The notes under the pieces were generated by a model that saw only the letters and a program-made list of their open reading frames with translations, was not told where the DNA came from and did not search any database. From Acholeplasmatales bacterium (GTDB lineage: Bacteria > Bacillota_I > Bacilli_A > Acholeplasmatales > Acholeplasmataceae), in assembly GCA_031284585.1 (NCBI GenBank), contig JAITXT010000003.1, positions 124,001 to 188,000 of the forward strand: a DNA stretch of 64,000 nt, written 5' to 3'. Shown one piece after another: positions 8,436 through 15,754 of this stretch. Every line of letters starts with the position of its first letter. Positions within the stretch are counted from its first letter, which is position 1. The translations under genes and the position numbers were made by a program.

Positions 8436-9582
8436 AACACAGTTAGAATTAGAATTTAGGGAAGTATTTAATAAGGACGGTAAAGTAATTTTTTCTCCTG
8501 GAAGAGTAAATTTAATCGGTGAGCATATAGATTATAATGGTGGTTATGTGTTTCCATTTGCAATCGATTTAGGAATTTGGGGATGTTATTCTAAAAATAA
8601 TAGCAACCATGTAAGAATCCTTTCGAAGAATTTTTCTTCTTTTGTATATGAATTTGATATTTTAAACTTTGAAAAAACTCCAGGACATTGGTCGAATTAT
8701 ATTAAAGGAATGATTGATACTTTCAATAATAATGGTTACAAAGTTAATGATGGTTTTGATTTAATAATGGAAAGTACTATGCCTGAAAAATCAGGTCTTT
8801 CTAGTAGTGCATCTCTTGAAATGTTAATTGGATTAATATTATCAGATGTTTTAGATGTTTATATTGATTCAACTAAACTTTCATTATTAGGTAAAGAAGC
8901 AGAAAACAAATACGTTGGCGTTTCTTCTGGAATAATGGACCAATTTGCGGTTGCTAATGGAAAGAAAGATAATGCAATTTTTTTAAATACTAAAACGCTT
9001 GATTTCCAACTATTCCCACTTGTTTTAAAAGAAGAACAAATATTAATTATTAATTCAAACGTGAAACGTGAACTAACAACATCTAAATATAATGAAAGAG
9101 TTTCAGAATGCATTGAGGGTTTAAAATACTTCAAAAAAATGTTTCCCTTTTTAGAAAACCTTTGTGAGTTATCAATTGAAACAGTTTTTGAGAATGAAAA
9201 TAAACTTCCAGATGTTATTTACCGAAGAGTAAAACATGTTGTATCGGAACAAAAAAGAACTATTGATATGAAAGAAGCATTAATAAAAAATGATATTAAA
9301 AAAGTTGAATTGCTTCTTCACGAATCACATTTGTCTCTAGCAAATGACTATGAAGTAAGTTGCAAGGAATTAAATGTCATCTGTAATATTGCAATGGAAA
9401 ATGGATATAATGGATTTAGAATGACTGGTGCTGGTTTTGGGGGATGTGTAATTGGTATAGTTCCTAAAGATAGAATAGAAGAAATGGAAAAGATAATTGA
9501 AAAAAATTATTTTGAACAAACTGGTCTACATTCATCTATCTACCGAGTTACTCCAGCTGATGGTACAAGAATTATTGAATAA
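8428..9582 (+). CDS. galK: Galactokinase
   Basis: 384 residues, standard GHMP kinase. It phosphorylates alpha-D-galactose at C1 with ATP. Seen: the galactokinase signature SPGRVNLIGEHIDYNGG (23-39), the ATP-binding motif EKSGLSSSAS (120-129), the catalytic Asp region SSGIMDQFAVANG, and motif 3 GFRMTGAGFGGC near the C-terminus. AAGGGAG precedes the ATG, which lies inside galT. Last gene of the Leloir set; the next gene is 63 bases on with its own TATAAT. Confidence 0.96.
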   Translation: MNKTQLELEFREVFNKDGKVIFSPGRVNLIGEHIDYNGGYVFPFAIDLGIWGCYSKNNSNHVRILSKNFSSFVYEFDILNFEKTPGHWSNYIKGMIDTFNNNGYKVNDGFDLIMESTMPEKSGLSSSASLEMLIGLILSDVLDVYIDSTKLSLLGKEAENKYVGVSSGIMDQFAVANGKKDNAIFLNTKTLDFQLFPLVLKEEQILIINSNVKRELTTSKYNERVSECIEGLKYFKKMFPFLENLCELSIETVFENENKLPDVIYRRVKHVVSEQKRTIDMKEALIKNDIKKVELLLHESHLSLANDYEVSCKELNVICNIAMENGYNGFRMTGAGFGGCVIGIVPKDRIEEMEKIIEKNYFEQTGLHSSIYRVTPADGTRIIE

Positions 9583-9645
9583 TTTTTTAATTTAAGGAAA
9601 AAATAAGTCTTCTTTACTAATATAATAGCAAGGAGGAATTTAATA

Positions 9646-11244
9646 ATGAAAAAAATTTTAATTTTAATCGCTGCACTATTTATTTGCTTTAAATTAACAG
9701 AATCTAATTTTTCAGCAGCAACAAATATCACTGGAAGTAACATCCTAAATTTAGAAAATTTGAAAGCTAGAACTTCTACGGTACCAAATGAAATGGTATT
9801 CTATACCGATAAAGGAATAAATGTTAAGACAAATACTACTTATACTTTGGTAGCAAAAAGATCATTTTTTGGAATAACTCAAATTCCTATAACAACTAAC
9901 TCTTTTTCCGTATATATTGAAAAAGGACATTTAAACGAATATTATTTTACTGAAAAAGAATTATCAGGATATACTTGCTACTATAGTGAAATTTTTTGTT
10001 ATGGAAACAAACTTGATCTAGATGATATTATTACTTCAAAAGTCACAGATTTTTCAATTATACTTTTCGAAGGAACTATTGATAATTTTAGCGGATTTAG
10101 TCATTACACAGAATACCCAAATAAGGTTATTTATAAGAACATATCATACTCAATTAGTAATACTCCAAATCTTGAGACTATTACATCAAGTATTGAAGTA
10201 AAAGATAACAAAGGAAATAATTTAGAATTTATAGTTCAATCTGATAACTATTCGTCTAATAAAAATAGCGTTGGAATTTATGAAGTAATATTATCTGCAT
10301 CAACTAGTAACGTAACTCATCGTTATGTTCTTACAATTCGGGTATTAGATGATGTATCACCAGAAATAACATCAAGTTATGGTAACGTCATTAAAACAAG
10401 TATGAATAATCCAATTACCACTCAAGATATCTTGGATAGTATAACGATTACAGATAACATAGATACTCTTACTTTACAAGATATATTTATAGAAAAAAAT
10501 ACATATGAGGGACACACCGAAGTTGGAACTTATGAGATAATTTTAAGAGTGAGAGATACAAGTGGAAATGTAGGTTCTATAACTATTCAAGTAGAAGTAG
10601 TAGATGATGTTCCACCAGTTATAACTGGTCCTAAGTACATAATATTATATACAAATGGGAAAAGAATAACAAGAGAAGAATTATTAACATACTACAGCGC
10701 TACTGATAACTATAGCACCTCAAGAGTAGAAATATCTCAATTTCAATATCCTGGAGAAAACATTGTAGGTCAATATTTCTTCCAAGTTGTAGCATATGAT
10801 GATGCTAGAAATTATACTTTACTTGATGGTTTAATTCATGTTTTAGATAATAATTATCCAATATTCAATGATTCAAATTTATTCATGAGTACGTCATCAA
10901 AAAAATATTTAACTGATTTTGATTTAATAGATTCATTTAAAAAACAAATGAAAGATCAAGCTAGAACTGTAAATGATATCGAAATATCATATAATGACTA
11001 CAAAGGTAATGAAGATAAAATTGGAAAATATTATGTATATTTTATATACACAGAAAACCAAGGTACATACGAAAGTAAGATGGTTATTGAAGTAACAAGG
11101 GAATTGAATAGTAATACAATTTATATTATTGCAGGAGTAATATTATTCACAGCATCTTTAACTTTAGTAATAATATTTAGGAAAAAAATATTTAAAATTA
11201 TCAAACACTCTCATAAAATTATTAAGCCTCAAATTAAAGTATAA
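9646..11244 (+). CDS. Membrane-anchored surface protein with bacterial Ig-like repeats
   Basis: 532 residues. An N-terminal hydrophobic signal (about 1-25) precedes a polar extracellular part and a single C-terminal membrane helix (about 496-515) followed by a basic cytoplasmic tail, so the bulk faces outside. At least two Ig-like modules of the DUF5011/HYR kind start at DDVSPEITS and DDVPPVITG, a third weaker one near LDNNYPIF. No catalytic motif or LPXTG is seen; a transmembrane anchor rather than sortase anchoring suits an organism without a cell wall. AAGGAGG precedes the ATG, and TATAAT at 9621 is so close to it that the leader would be very short. Position after galK suggests a role in sugar or host-surface binding, but this is only context. 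Confidence 0.75.
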   Translation: MKKILILIAALFICFKLTESNFSAATNITGSNILNLENLKARTSTVPNEMVFYTDKGINVKTNTTYTLVAKRSFFGITQIPITTNSFSVYIEKGHLNEYYFTEKELSGYTCYYSEIFCYGNKLDLDDIITSKVTDFSIILFEGTIDNFSGFSHYTEYPNKVIYKNISYSISNTPNLETITSSIEVKDNKGNNLEFIVQSDNYSSNKNSVGIYEVILSASTSNVTHRYVLTIRVLDDVSPEITSSYGNVIKTSMNNPITTQDILDSITITDNIDTLTLQDIFIEKNTYEGHTEVGTYEIILRVRDTSGNVGSITIQVEVVDDVPPVITGPKYIILYTNGKRITREELLTYYSATDNYSTSRVEISQFQYPGENIVGQYFFQVVAYDDARNYTLLDGLIHVLDNNYPIFNDSNLFMSTSSKKYLTDFDLIDSFKKQMKDQARTVNDIEISYNDYKGNEDKIGKYYVYFIYTENQGTYESKMVIEVTRELNSNTIYIIAGVILFTASLTLVIIFRKKIFKIIKHSHKIIKPQIKV

Positions 11245-11259
11245 ATTGCTTACTAAAGC
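11224..11259 (+). repeat. 36-nt intergenic element, copy 1
   Basis: AAGCC at 11224 followed 24 bases later by GCTTACTAAAGC (11248-11259). It overlaps the last codons and stop of the surface-protein gene. The same two blocks at the same spacing occur at 13460, 23138 and (minus strand) 28558. The core can fold as GCTT-acta-AAGC. Confidence 0.7.
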
Positions 11260-11402
11260 CCTAAATTGATATTTATTACTCAAATATACCAGTGTTTTAT
11301 TAGTTATTTTATACTACTATTTTTATAAATTATTTAAAATAATAATATAGATTTTTTAAAATTTTAATATTCTAAAAACATCTAATTTGATAGATAAAAT
11401 GA

Positions 11403-11440
11403 ACCTTGATTTATAAATCAATATTAGGTGTTTTTTATTT
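11403..11440 (+). terminator. Intrinsic terminator
   Basis: ACCTTGATTT (from 11403) pairs with AAATCAA...AGGT (to 11429) and is followed by TGTTTTTTATTTTTT. It lies about 160 bases after the surface-protein stop and before the next promoter. Confidence 0.65.
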
Positions 11441-11495
11441 TTTCGTTGTATAAATCTTTATTTTTTGTTTAAAAATAAGGAGAAAAAATTTAGTG

Positions 11496-11504
11496 TGATA
11501 TAAT
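11496..11504 (+). promoter_or_regulatory. Extended -10 promoter of the orphan membrane gene
   Basis: TGATATAAT, a perfect extended -10, ends 18 bases before the ATG at 11523, with AAAGGAG in the short leader. No clear -35. Confidence 0.55.
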
Positions 11505-11522
11505 ATTTAAAAAAGGAGAATA

Positions 11523-11963
11523 ATGATGAATGAAATTGTTTGGTGGTTATTAGGTGGTGCAGGAGTGTTATTAATTGAGTGGTTTTGTATTAGATTGTGG
11601 CGTATAAATAAGAAAAAGTATTTAATTTTTTTTCTAAGTGATATTAATATAGAGTGGCGAGATAAAATGGGAATATTTGAAAAAGGAGTCAGAAAGTTAG
11701 TAGTAGATGTACCAGATGACCCTACAACTGATTTTGGAGTTGAAGACATTACTGAAGGATTTTTAATTAAATATAATTTACTAGAACAATACAATGTAAT
11801 AAGAACAAAATTATATAATGATATGCTAGATGAATTAATTATTGTTAGAAAAGCGTTATTAGATCAAGAATATAAATCTGTACGTACAAGTTTATATGTT
11901 AAAAAATGGATAAGAAAAATAAATAAAATTTATGATTCGGAGAACAGAAAGATAAAGTTATAA
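11523..11963 (+). CDS. Hypothetical protein with one N-terminal membrane helix
   Basis: 146 residues; no family recognised. Residues about 5-25 (WWLLGGAGVLLIEWF region) form a hydrophobic helix, followed by basic residues, so the charged helical remainder is probably cytoplasmic. Residues 75-146 are rich in Leu, Lys, Arg and Glu and look helical. It has a strong ribosome site and its own extended -10 promoter, so it is likely expressed. It sits at the left edge of the accessory strip next to an IS3 remnant and could be a cargo or orphan gene. Confidence 0.6.
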   Translation: MMNEIVWWLLGGAGVLLIEWFCIRLWRINKKKYLIFFLSDINIEWRDKMGIFEKGVRKLVVDVPDDPTTDFGVEDITEGFLIKYNLLEQYNVIRTKLYNDMLDELIIVRKALLDQEYKSVRTSLYVKKWIRKINKIYDSENRKIKL

Positions 11964-12066
11964 ATGAATCCAAAGGTATATATCAAGCAAATATTATATT
12001 TAACTCTATATGGGTAACACTAACGAGTACCAATGTACATTTGTACACTGTTTAATAAAACAGGTA

Positions 12067-12107
12067 TTAACCCCCTAAGGGGGTTCGCGCGAACTTTAGG
12101 GGATTAA
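12067..12107 (+). repeat. GC-rich imperfect palindrome upstream of the IS3 remnant
   Basis: Arms TTAACCCCCTAA and TTAGGGGATTAA flank the perfect 12-base palindrome GTTCGCGCGAAC (12083-12094). The CGCGCG centre stands out in this AT-rich sequence. It lies 26 bases before the orfA start. It could be a terminator, a transposase-bound IS end, or a hairpin shielding the IS from outside transcription. Confidence 0.6.
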
Positions 12108-12116
12108 TGATATACT
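12108..12116 (+). promoter_or_regulatory. Possible extended -10 promoter of IS3 orfA
   Basis: TGATATACT follows the palindrome and lies about 16 bases before the orfA ATG. No ribosome site is evident between them. Confidence 0.35.
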
Positions 12117-12132
12117 ATTAAAGAAGATTTAT

Positions 12133-12405
12133 ATGAGAAAACATTATGAAACAAGTTTTAAAGAAATGATTATAGACTTATATAATCATCAAAAAAGTAT
12201 CACATTTCTTTGTAAGGAATATGACCTTCAGAGATCGTTAATCTACTCTTGGATACACTGTTCTAAAAAGAAAGAAGAACCAGAGGTAGCTCAATCTGAG
12301 TCAGAATTAAGGCAAGAAAATAAGAGACTTAAAAGAGAATTAGAGAATGCTTTATTAGATAACGAAATACTAAAAAAAGCAGCAATGATCCTAGGGAAAA
12401 AGTAA
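12133..12405 (+). CDS. IS3-family transposase OrfA
   Basis: 90 residues, normal for OrfA. Residues 1-45 form the helix-turn-helix of transposase_8 (YETSFKEMIIDLYNHQKS, then YDLQRSLIYSWI), and residues about 58-85 a leucine-zipper-like coiled coil (ELRQENKRLKRELENALLD), ending in ILKKAAMILGKK as in many IS3 OrfA proteins. A run A7G at 12372-12379 is the usual slippery site for the -1 frameshift that makes OrfAB. OrfA itself is intact, but its partner orfB is broken soon after, so the element is probably immobile. Confidence 0.9.
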   Translation: MRKHYETSFKEMIIDLYNHQKSITFLCKEYDLQRSLIYSWIHCSKKKEEPEVAQSESELRQENKRLKRELENALLDNEILKKAAMILGKK

Positions 12406-12515
12406 GTTGTGCGATTTCTCGATTTACACACGAAAAATACAGTCTAAAAAGAATTTGTATAGTACTTATAATTAGTAAAATCAGGTTTATTAAACAGATT
12501 TCATATTTAAAATAA
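12372..12515 (+). pseudogene. Truncated IS3 orfB (integrase part)
   Basis: In the -1 frame from the A7G site the reading runs through the orfA stop and gives FTHEKYSLKRICIVLIISK, matching the start of IS3 OrfB proteins (the EKYSLKRICxVLxIS region). The frame then stops at 12513-12515 and no DDE catalytic region follows anywhere in the next kilobase. The remaining orfB has been deleted or has decayed. Confidence 0.75.
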
Positions 12516-12650
12516 TATATATAAACTAATTTAATTTCGTGTTAATCATTTATTAGCTATAAAAAGTTTCAATATATATTAATTAATATGCCTTGTCTGT
12601 GAACCACACTCTTTAGCCCACGTTTTACTGTTATTATATTAAAATAAAAA

Positions 12651-12706
12651 GGGGATAAACTCTTATAAAATATTAGTGCCAATTAATATTTAAAGGAGTT
12701 TGTTCC
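12651..12706. repeat. Long imperfect hairpin
   Basis: GGGGATAAACTC (12651-12662) pairs imperfectly with GGAGTTTGTTCC (12695-12706), with a second nested pairing AAATATTA / TAATATTT inside. It lies inside the inverted-repeat-bounded element. Function unknown. Confidence 0.45.
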
Positions 12707-12872
12707 TTGTATAGTTATAACAAAAATCACTAGTTTTACAAAGAAATATGCATCAATAAGGAATCTTTAAATGTATAAATTCCATATATAAGGATTATAA
12801 AAATCTTGTACGTTTAAATGCATCAAGAGAAGTAAAGGTGATTATTCTAATATTTTACATAAGGGAATAAGT

Positions 12873-13025
12873 ATGAATCTCCAGCGGATTTATGAAAGAT
12901 TTTCCTCGGGGGATGTAATTAAAAGAGATGAATTGATAGCGGAAAATATATCTATCAAAATACTAACAATTTGTTATAATTTAAACAGATTTTATAATGA
13001 TGTTAATGATAAAAAGAATAAATAG
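12873..13025 (+). pseudogene. Short frame resembling the HTH start of a WYL/DeoR-type regulator
   Basis: 50 codons starting MNLQRIYERFSSGDVIKRDE, ending TAG 6 bases before the right inverted repeat. The pattern LQRI...L(S/N)xG..I...EL(A/I)...(V/I)S..T....L resembles the N-terminal helix-turn-helix of WYL-domain or DeoR regulators, of which only the start would remain. Its base composition is richer in G+C than the flanks, suggesting an imported piece. There is no good ribosome site. The match is by pattern memory only. Confidence 0.3.
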
Positions 13026-13054
13026 TTCATCCTTAAAGCAGTGGTTTACGGACA

Positions 13055-13568
13055 CATCCTATAGAAATTCTTACTATTATTTTCTAAATATTAACACAAA
13101 TAAAATATAAATTATCTTCATAAATCCTGTTTATTTTATATATAATTACATTTTTTTATTTATTAAGATCAAGTAGAAAATCAAACTAATTATCAAAATA
13201 TTACAATTAAAATCAAGAAAATAATCCCCTTATGAATAATATAAAATATCCGAAAAATGTCATATTGAAGGCATTCGCCCAAAGTAAATTTTATAAATAA
13301 CAAAGGAATAATAATATGTATGTTAAAAACTCACTATAAATTTATTGTTAACTTGTTTATTATTAATTTAACGTCAAATTTATAGATATATAATTTTAAT
13401 AATTTCTATTTATTCGACAAATTCATATGTTCAAAGCAAGAACAATATACAAAAACTATAAGCCTCATTTCAAGGGCTAGGCGGCTTACTAAAGCGATAA
13501 ATAGCCATTTTATTAATATTATTTACTATATTTATTTTGCAACTAGAATTTCAATTCCAGTAATTTCT
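13055..13568. other. Non-coding AT-rich stretch
   Basis: About 510 bases with no convincing gene on either strand; only very short frames occur (for example 22 codons from 13232). It contains copy 2 of the 36-nt element (13460-13495). Probably decayed accessory DNA between the inverted-repeat element and tRNA-Gln. Confidence 0.6.
13460..13495 (+). repeat. 36-nt intergenic element, copy 2
   Basis: AAGCC at 13460-13464 and GCTTACTAAAGC at 13484-13495, the same 24-base offset as the other copies. AAGCC can pair with GGCTT of the core. It lies about 75 bases beyond the 3' end of tRNA-Gln, on the opposite strand to it. Confidence 0.75.
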
Positions 13569-13643
13569 TGGCAAGCCTAGCACGATTCGAACGTGCGAAT
13601 AATGGAGTCAGAGTCCATTGCCTTACCGCTTGGCTATAGGCCT
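13569..13643 (-). tRNA. tRNA-Gln(CUG)
   Basis: On the minus strand the acceptor AGGCCTA pairs with TAGGCTT, discriminator G and encoded CCA follow, the D arm is GCCAAGCGGTAAGGC and the anticodon loop CTCTGAC gives CTG, reading CAG. The T loop TTCGAAT is intact. The U-A/A-U weak first pairs and overall arms match bacterial tRNA-Gln. The mature 5' end is only three bases after the hflX stop codon, so it is probably cut from the hflX transcript. A C34 glutamine tRNA is notable in an AT-rich genome, where UUG is normally sufficient. Confidence 0.92.
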
Positions 13644-13646
13644 AAA

Positions 13647-14717
13647 TTAGATAGAAAATTCAATTGCTTCGACCAATTGTTTTATCCCATCCATTGTAAC
13701 ATTAGATACATTGAAATGTTCTAATGAAGTAACATCACCTTTAAGATCACTTTTTGTCATGACTCTAATTCGAGGAATATTATCTGCGCCAATACGTTTA
13801 AGTATTTTCAAACATTCGTCATATTGACTAATACCTAAATCGCTAGGTGATTCTACAAGTACAATTAATTTTGAATCTGTTATATCTTTAATAGTTGTAT
13901 AAAATGAATCATACAATATTGTTGGCATATCATAAATGAAACCAACTGTATCAACCAAAATAAAAGGTTTAGAATTATTATTCAATTTAATTAGTTTAGA
14001 TTTTGTAGTTAAGGTAGTAAATAACATATCTTTACTTTCTACAGTATTTTCACCTACTTTATCAACTATTTTTATAATTGAATTCACCAATGACGATTTT
14101 CCAACATTTGTATATCCAACAAGAGAAACTACAGGAATCTCATTTTTCTGTCTTTCTTTATTGCTGGTATCTTTTTCTTTTTTTACACTTAAAATCTTTT
14201 TTTCTAAAGAAGCAATTTCCTCTTTTAATTTCCTGCGATTAAGTTCTAGTTTTGTCTCTCCAGCACCTCTCGCATTAAACGAACCTCCTCCCTGTCTTGA
14301 CAATCCACTATCAAATCCAATTAGTCTCGGATACATATATTTTTTCTGTGCAAGAGATATCTCCCAAATTGACTCCTTAGTCCTAGCTCTTTTAGCAAAT
14401 ATTTGCAAAATAATGAAGGTCCGATCTAATATTGTTACTTGTAAAATTTGTTCTATATTTGCAATTTGTTTAGGAGATAGTTCTTGATTAAAAATAACTA
14501 AATCAATTTCCCCATTCAAACTATCAATAATGCTTTTTATTTCTAATAATTTCCCATATCCACAACAAAACAGTGGATGAACCCTCTTTAAATTTTGAGT
14601 AATAACCATCTCACAGGAAACGTCTACTGTTATACATAAATTGACTAATTCATCAATCGAATTATTAAATTCAACACTCTTAACATTACCGACAGATACA
14701 ATTATACTTTTACTCAT
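13647..14717 (-). CDS. hflX: HflX-type ribosome-associated GTPase
   Basis: 356 residues, somewhat shorter than the usual 400 or more. HflX splits or rescues stalled/hibernating 70S ribosomes in Firmicutes. Hallmarks: GGGSFNARGAGETKLE (143-158), a coiled coil (160-190), the G1 loop GYTNVGKSS (201-209), G3 in VDTVGFIYDMP, and G4 near MTKSD. The N-terminal nucleotide-binding-like domain is reduced. No Shine-Dalgarno sequence precedes the ATG: TATAAT ends just 7 bases before it, so the mRNA could be leaderless. It diverges from cdaA, and tRNA-Gln follows its stop by three bases. Confidence 0.93.
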   Translation of the reverse strand: MSKSIIVSVGNVKSVEFNNSIDELVNLCITVDVSCEMVITQNLKRVHPLFCCGYGKLLEIKSIIDSLNGEIDLVIFNQELSPKQIANIEQILQVTILDRTFIILQIFAKRARTKESIWEISLAQKKYMYPRLIGFDSGLSRQGGGSFNARGAGETKLELNRRKLKEEIASLEKKILSVKKEKDTSNKERQKNEIPVVSLVGYTNVGKSSLVNSIIKIVDKVGENTVESKDMLFTTLTTKSKLIKLNNNSKPFILVDTVGFIYDMPTILYDSFYTTIKDITDSKLIVLVESPSDLGISQYDECLKILKRIGADNIPRIRVMTKSDLKGDVTSLEHFNVSNVTMDGIKQLVEAIEFSI

Positions 14718-14767
14718 GATTACAATTATACAAAATTTTCTATTAATTATTATTATTATACAAAAAA

Positions 14768-14776
14768 TGATATAAT
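14768..14776 (+). promoter_or_regulatory. Extended -10 promoter of the cdaA operon
   Basis: TGATATAAT, perfect extended -10, 18 bases before the cdaA ATG, with the ribosome site TAGGTGG between. The intergenic region (77 bases) also carries TATAAT sequences on the minus strand serving hflX. Confidence 0.6.
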
Positions 14777-14794
14777 TTTAAAATAGGTGGTTAT

Positions 14795-15559
14795 ATGATA
14801 ATATTGAGTAAATTGTTTGATACAAATGTGGAGTGGTGGAAAATATTATTAGATTTTTATGTCATTGGCTTAATATCTTCTTTTGTTTTAAGAATTGCGA
14901 TTAAATCAAAAAGAATTTTAATGGCCTTCTTCGTCATAGGATTTCTATTTTTATTACGCTATTTAGCGGCTTTACTTAATTTAAGTGGAACTTTAGTAAT
15001 TTTAGATTATGTTCTTAATTGGTTACCTATCGTTATATTTATTATTTTAGCTGCTGATATTAAATTTGCTCTAGAATCAGTAGGACGCTCAAAAAGTAAG
15101 TTTTTAGGAACAATTAGCGCTAGTGACAATACTAAAAATTCCGTTATTAAAGCAGTATTTAATTTATCTAGTTCAAATACTGGTGCCTTAATAACATTTG
15201 AAAAATATAACAACTTAGAAGAATACTCAGAAAAAGCAATTTCAATCAACGGAGAAGTGACTTCTGAATTACTAGAAAATATATTTGTACCTAATACTCC
15301 CCTACATGACGGTGCAGTAATAATTCGCAAAGATAAAATCGTTTGTGCGGGTGCATACTTTGTATTAAGTGATAATGCTGATGAAAAAACTATGGGTTCT
15401 AGACATAGAGCAGGTCTTGGTATAAGTGAAATAACTGATAGTGTAACTATTATCGTATCAGAAGAAACAGGACATATTCAATTAGCAGTTGAAGGAACTT
15501 TAATAACAGTAGAATCAAGAGAAAGATTAGAAGTTTTCTTAGATTCATTTATAAAGTAG
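14795..15559 (+). CDS. cdaA: Diadenylate cyclase CdaA
   Basis: 254 residues. It makes c-di-AMP from two ATP at the membrane. Three hydrophobic helices lie in residues about 20-88, followed by the DAC domain with the two signature motifs DGA (172-174) and RHR (203-205), and SNTGALITFE and NTPLHDGAVI around the active site. In Firmicutes cdaA is normally followed by cdaR (YbbR domains) and glmM. Here those are missing and a 60-residue membrane gene plus a PAS/degenerate-GGDEF gene follow, so regulation of this cyclase may differ. Confidence 0.95.
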   Translation: MIILSKLFDTNVEWWKILLDFYVIGLISSFVLRIAIKSKRILMAFFVIGFLFLLRYLAALLNLSGTLVILDYVLNWLPIVIFIILAADIKFALESVGRSKSKFLGTISASDNTKNSVIKAVFNLSSSNTGALITFEKYNNLEEYSEKAISINGEVTSELLENIFVPNTPLHDGAVIIRKDKIVCAGAYFVLSDNADEKTMGSRHRAGLGISEITDSVTIIVSEETGHIQLAVEGTLITVESRERLEVFLDSFIK

Positions 15560-15571
15560 AGGTACTCAAGT

Positions 15572-15754
15572 ATGAAAAAATTTATTTTTGGTTTGGTTGG
15601 ATTCATAATTGCTCCATATAGATACATTAATTTCAGAAAAATGTCTGATAAGATTTCATCAAGAGTTGATAGTCTTAATTTTCTTGCTTATATTATTGGA
15701 TTTTTTATATCTGCTTTAATAGTATTTTTCATCTATTTCGGACAAAATATTTAA
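15572..15754 (+). CDS. Small membrane protein downstream of cdaA
   Basis: 60 residues, unknown family. Two hydrophobic stretches (about 3-16 and 38-57) flank a basic linker with YRYINFRKMSDKISSR, so it is likely a two-helix membrane hairpin. GAGGTACTC precedes the ATG. It starts 12 bases after cdaA and its TAA overlaps the next ATG (TAATG), so it sits inside the operon. It occupies the position held by the membrane regulator CdaR in other Firmicutes but has no YbbR domain; a CdaA partner role is inference. Confidence 0.65.
   Translation: MKKFIFGLVGFIIAPYRYINFRKMSDKISSRVDSLNFLAYIIGFFISALIVFFIYFGQNI

Larger units (their letters stand above)
12594..13054. mobile_element. Degenerate element bounded by inverted repeats
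   Basis: TGTCTGTGAACCAC (12594-12607) and, inverted, TGTCCGTAAACCAC (minus strand of 13041-13054) match at 12 of 14 positions, both differences being transitions; a further CTTTA block continues inward on each side. They enclose 461 bases containing a hairpin (12651-12706) and a 50-codon HTH-like frame just inside the right repeat. No transposase is readable. No clear target duplication was seen. It looks like the ends of a lost IS or a MITE-like element beside the IS3 remnant; the family was not recognised. Confidence 0.45.

Noticed and set aside
13232-13300. 22-codon frame MNNIKYPKNV... in the non-coding stretch
   Set aside because: No ribosome site, no recognised family, length expected by chance.
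13936-14487. 183-codon open frame on the plus strand
   Set aside because: It is antisense to hflX, which has clear GTPase motifs; the composition reflects the shadow of the real gene.
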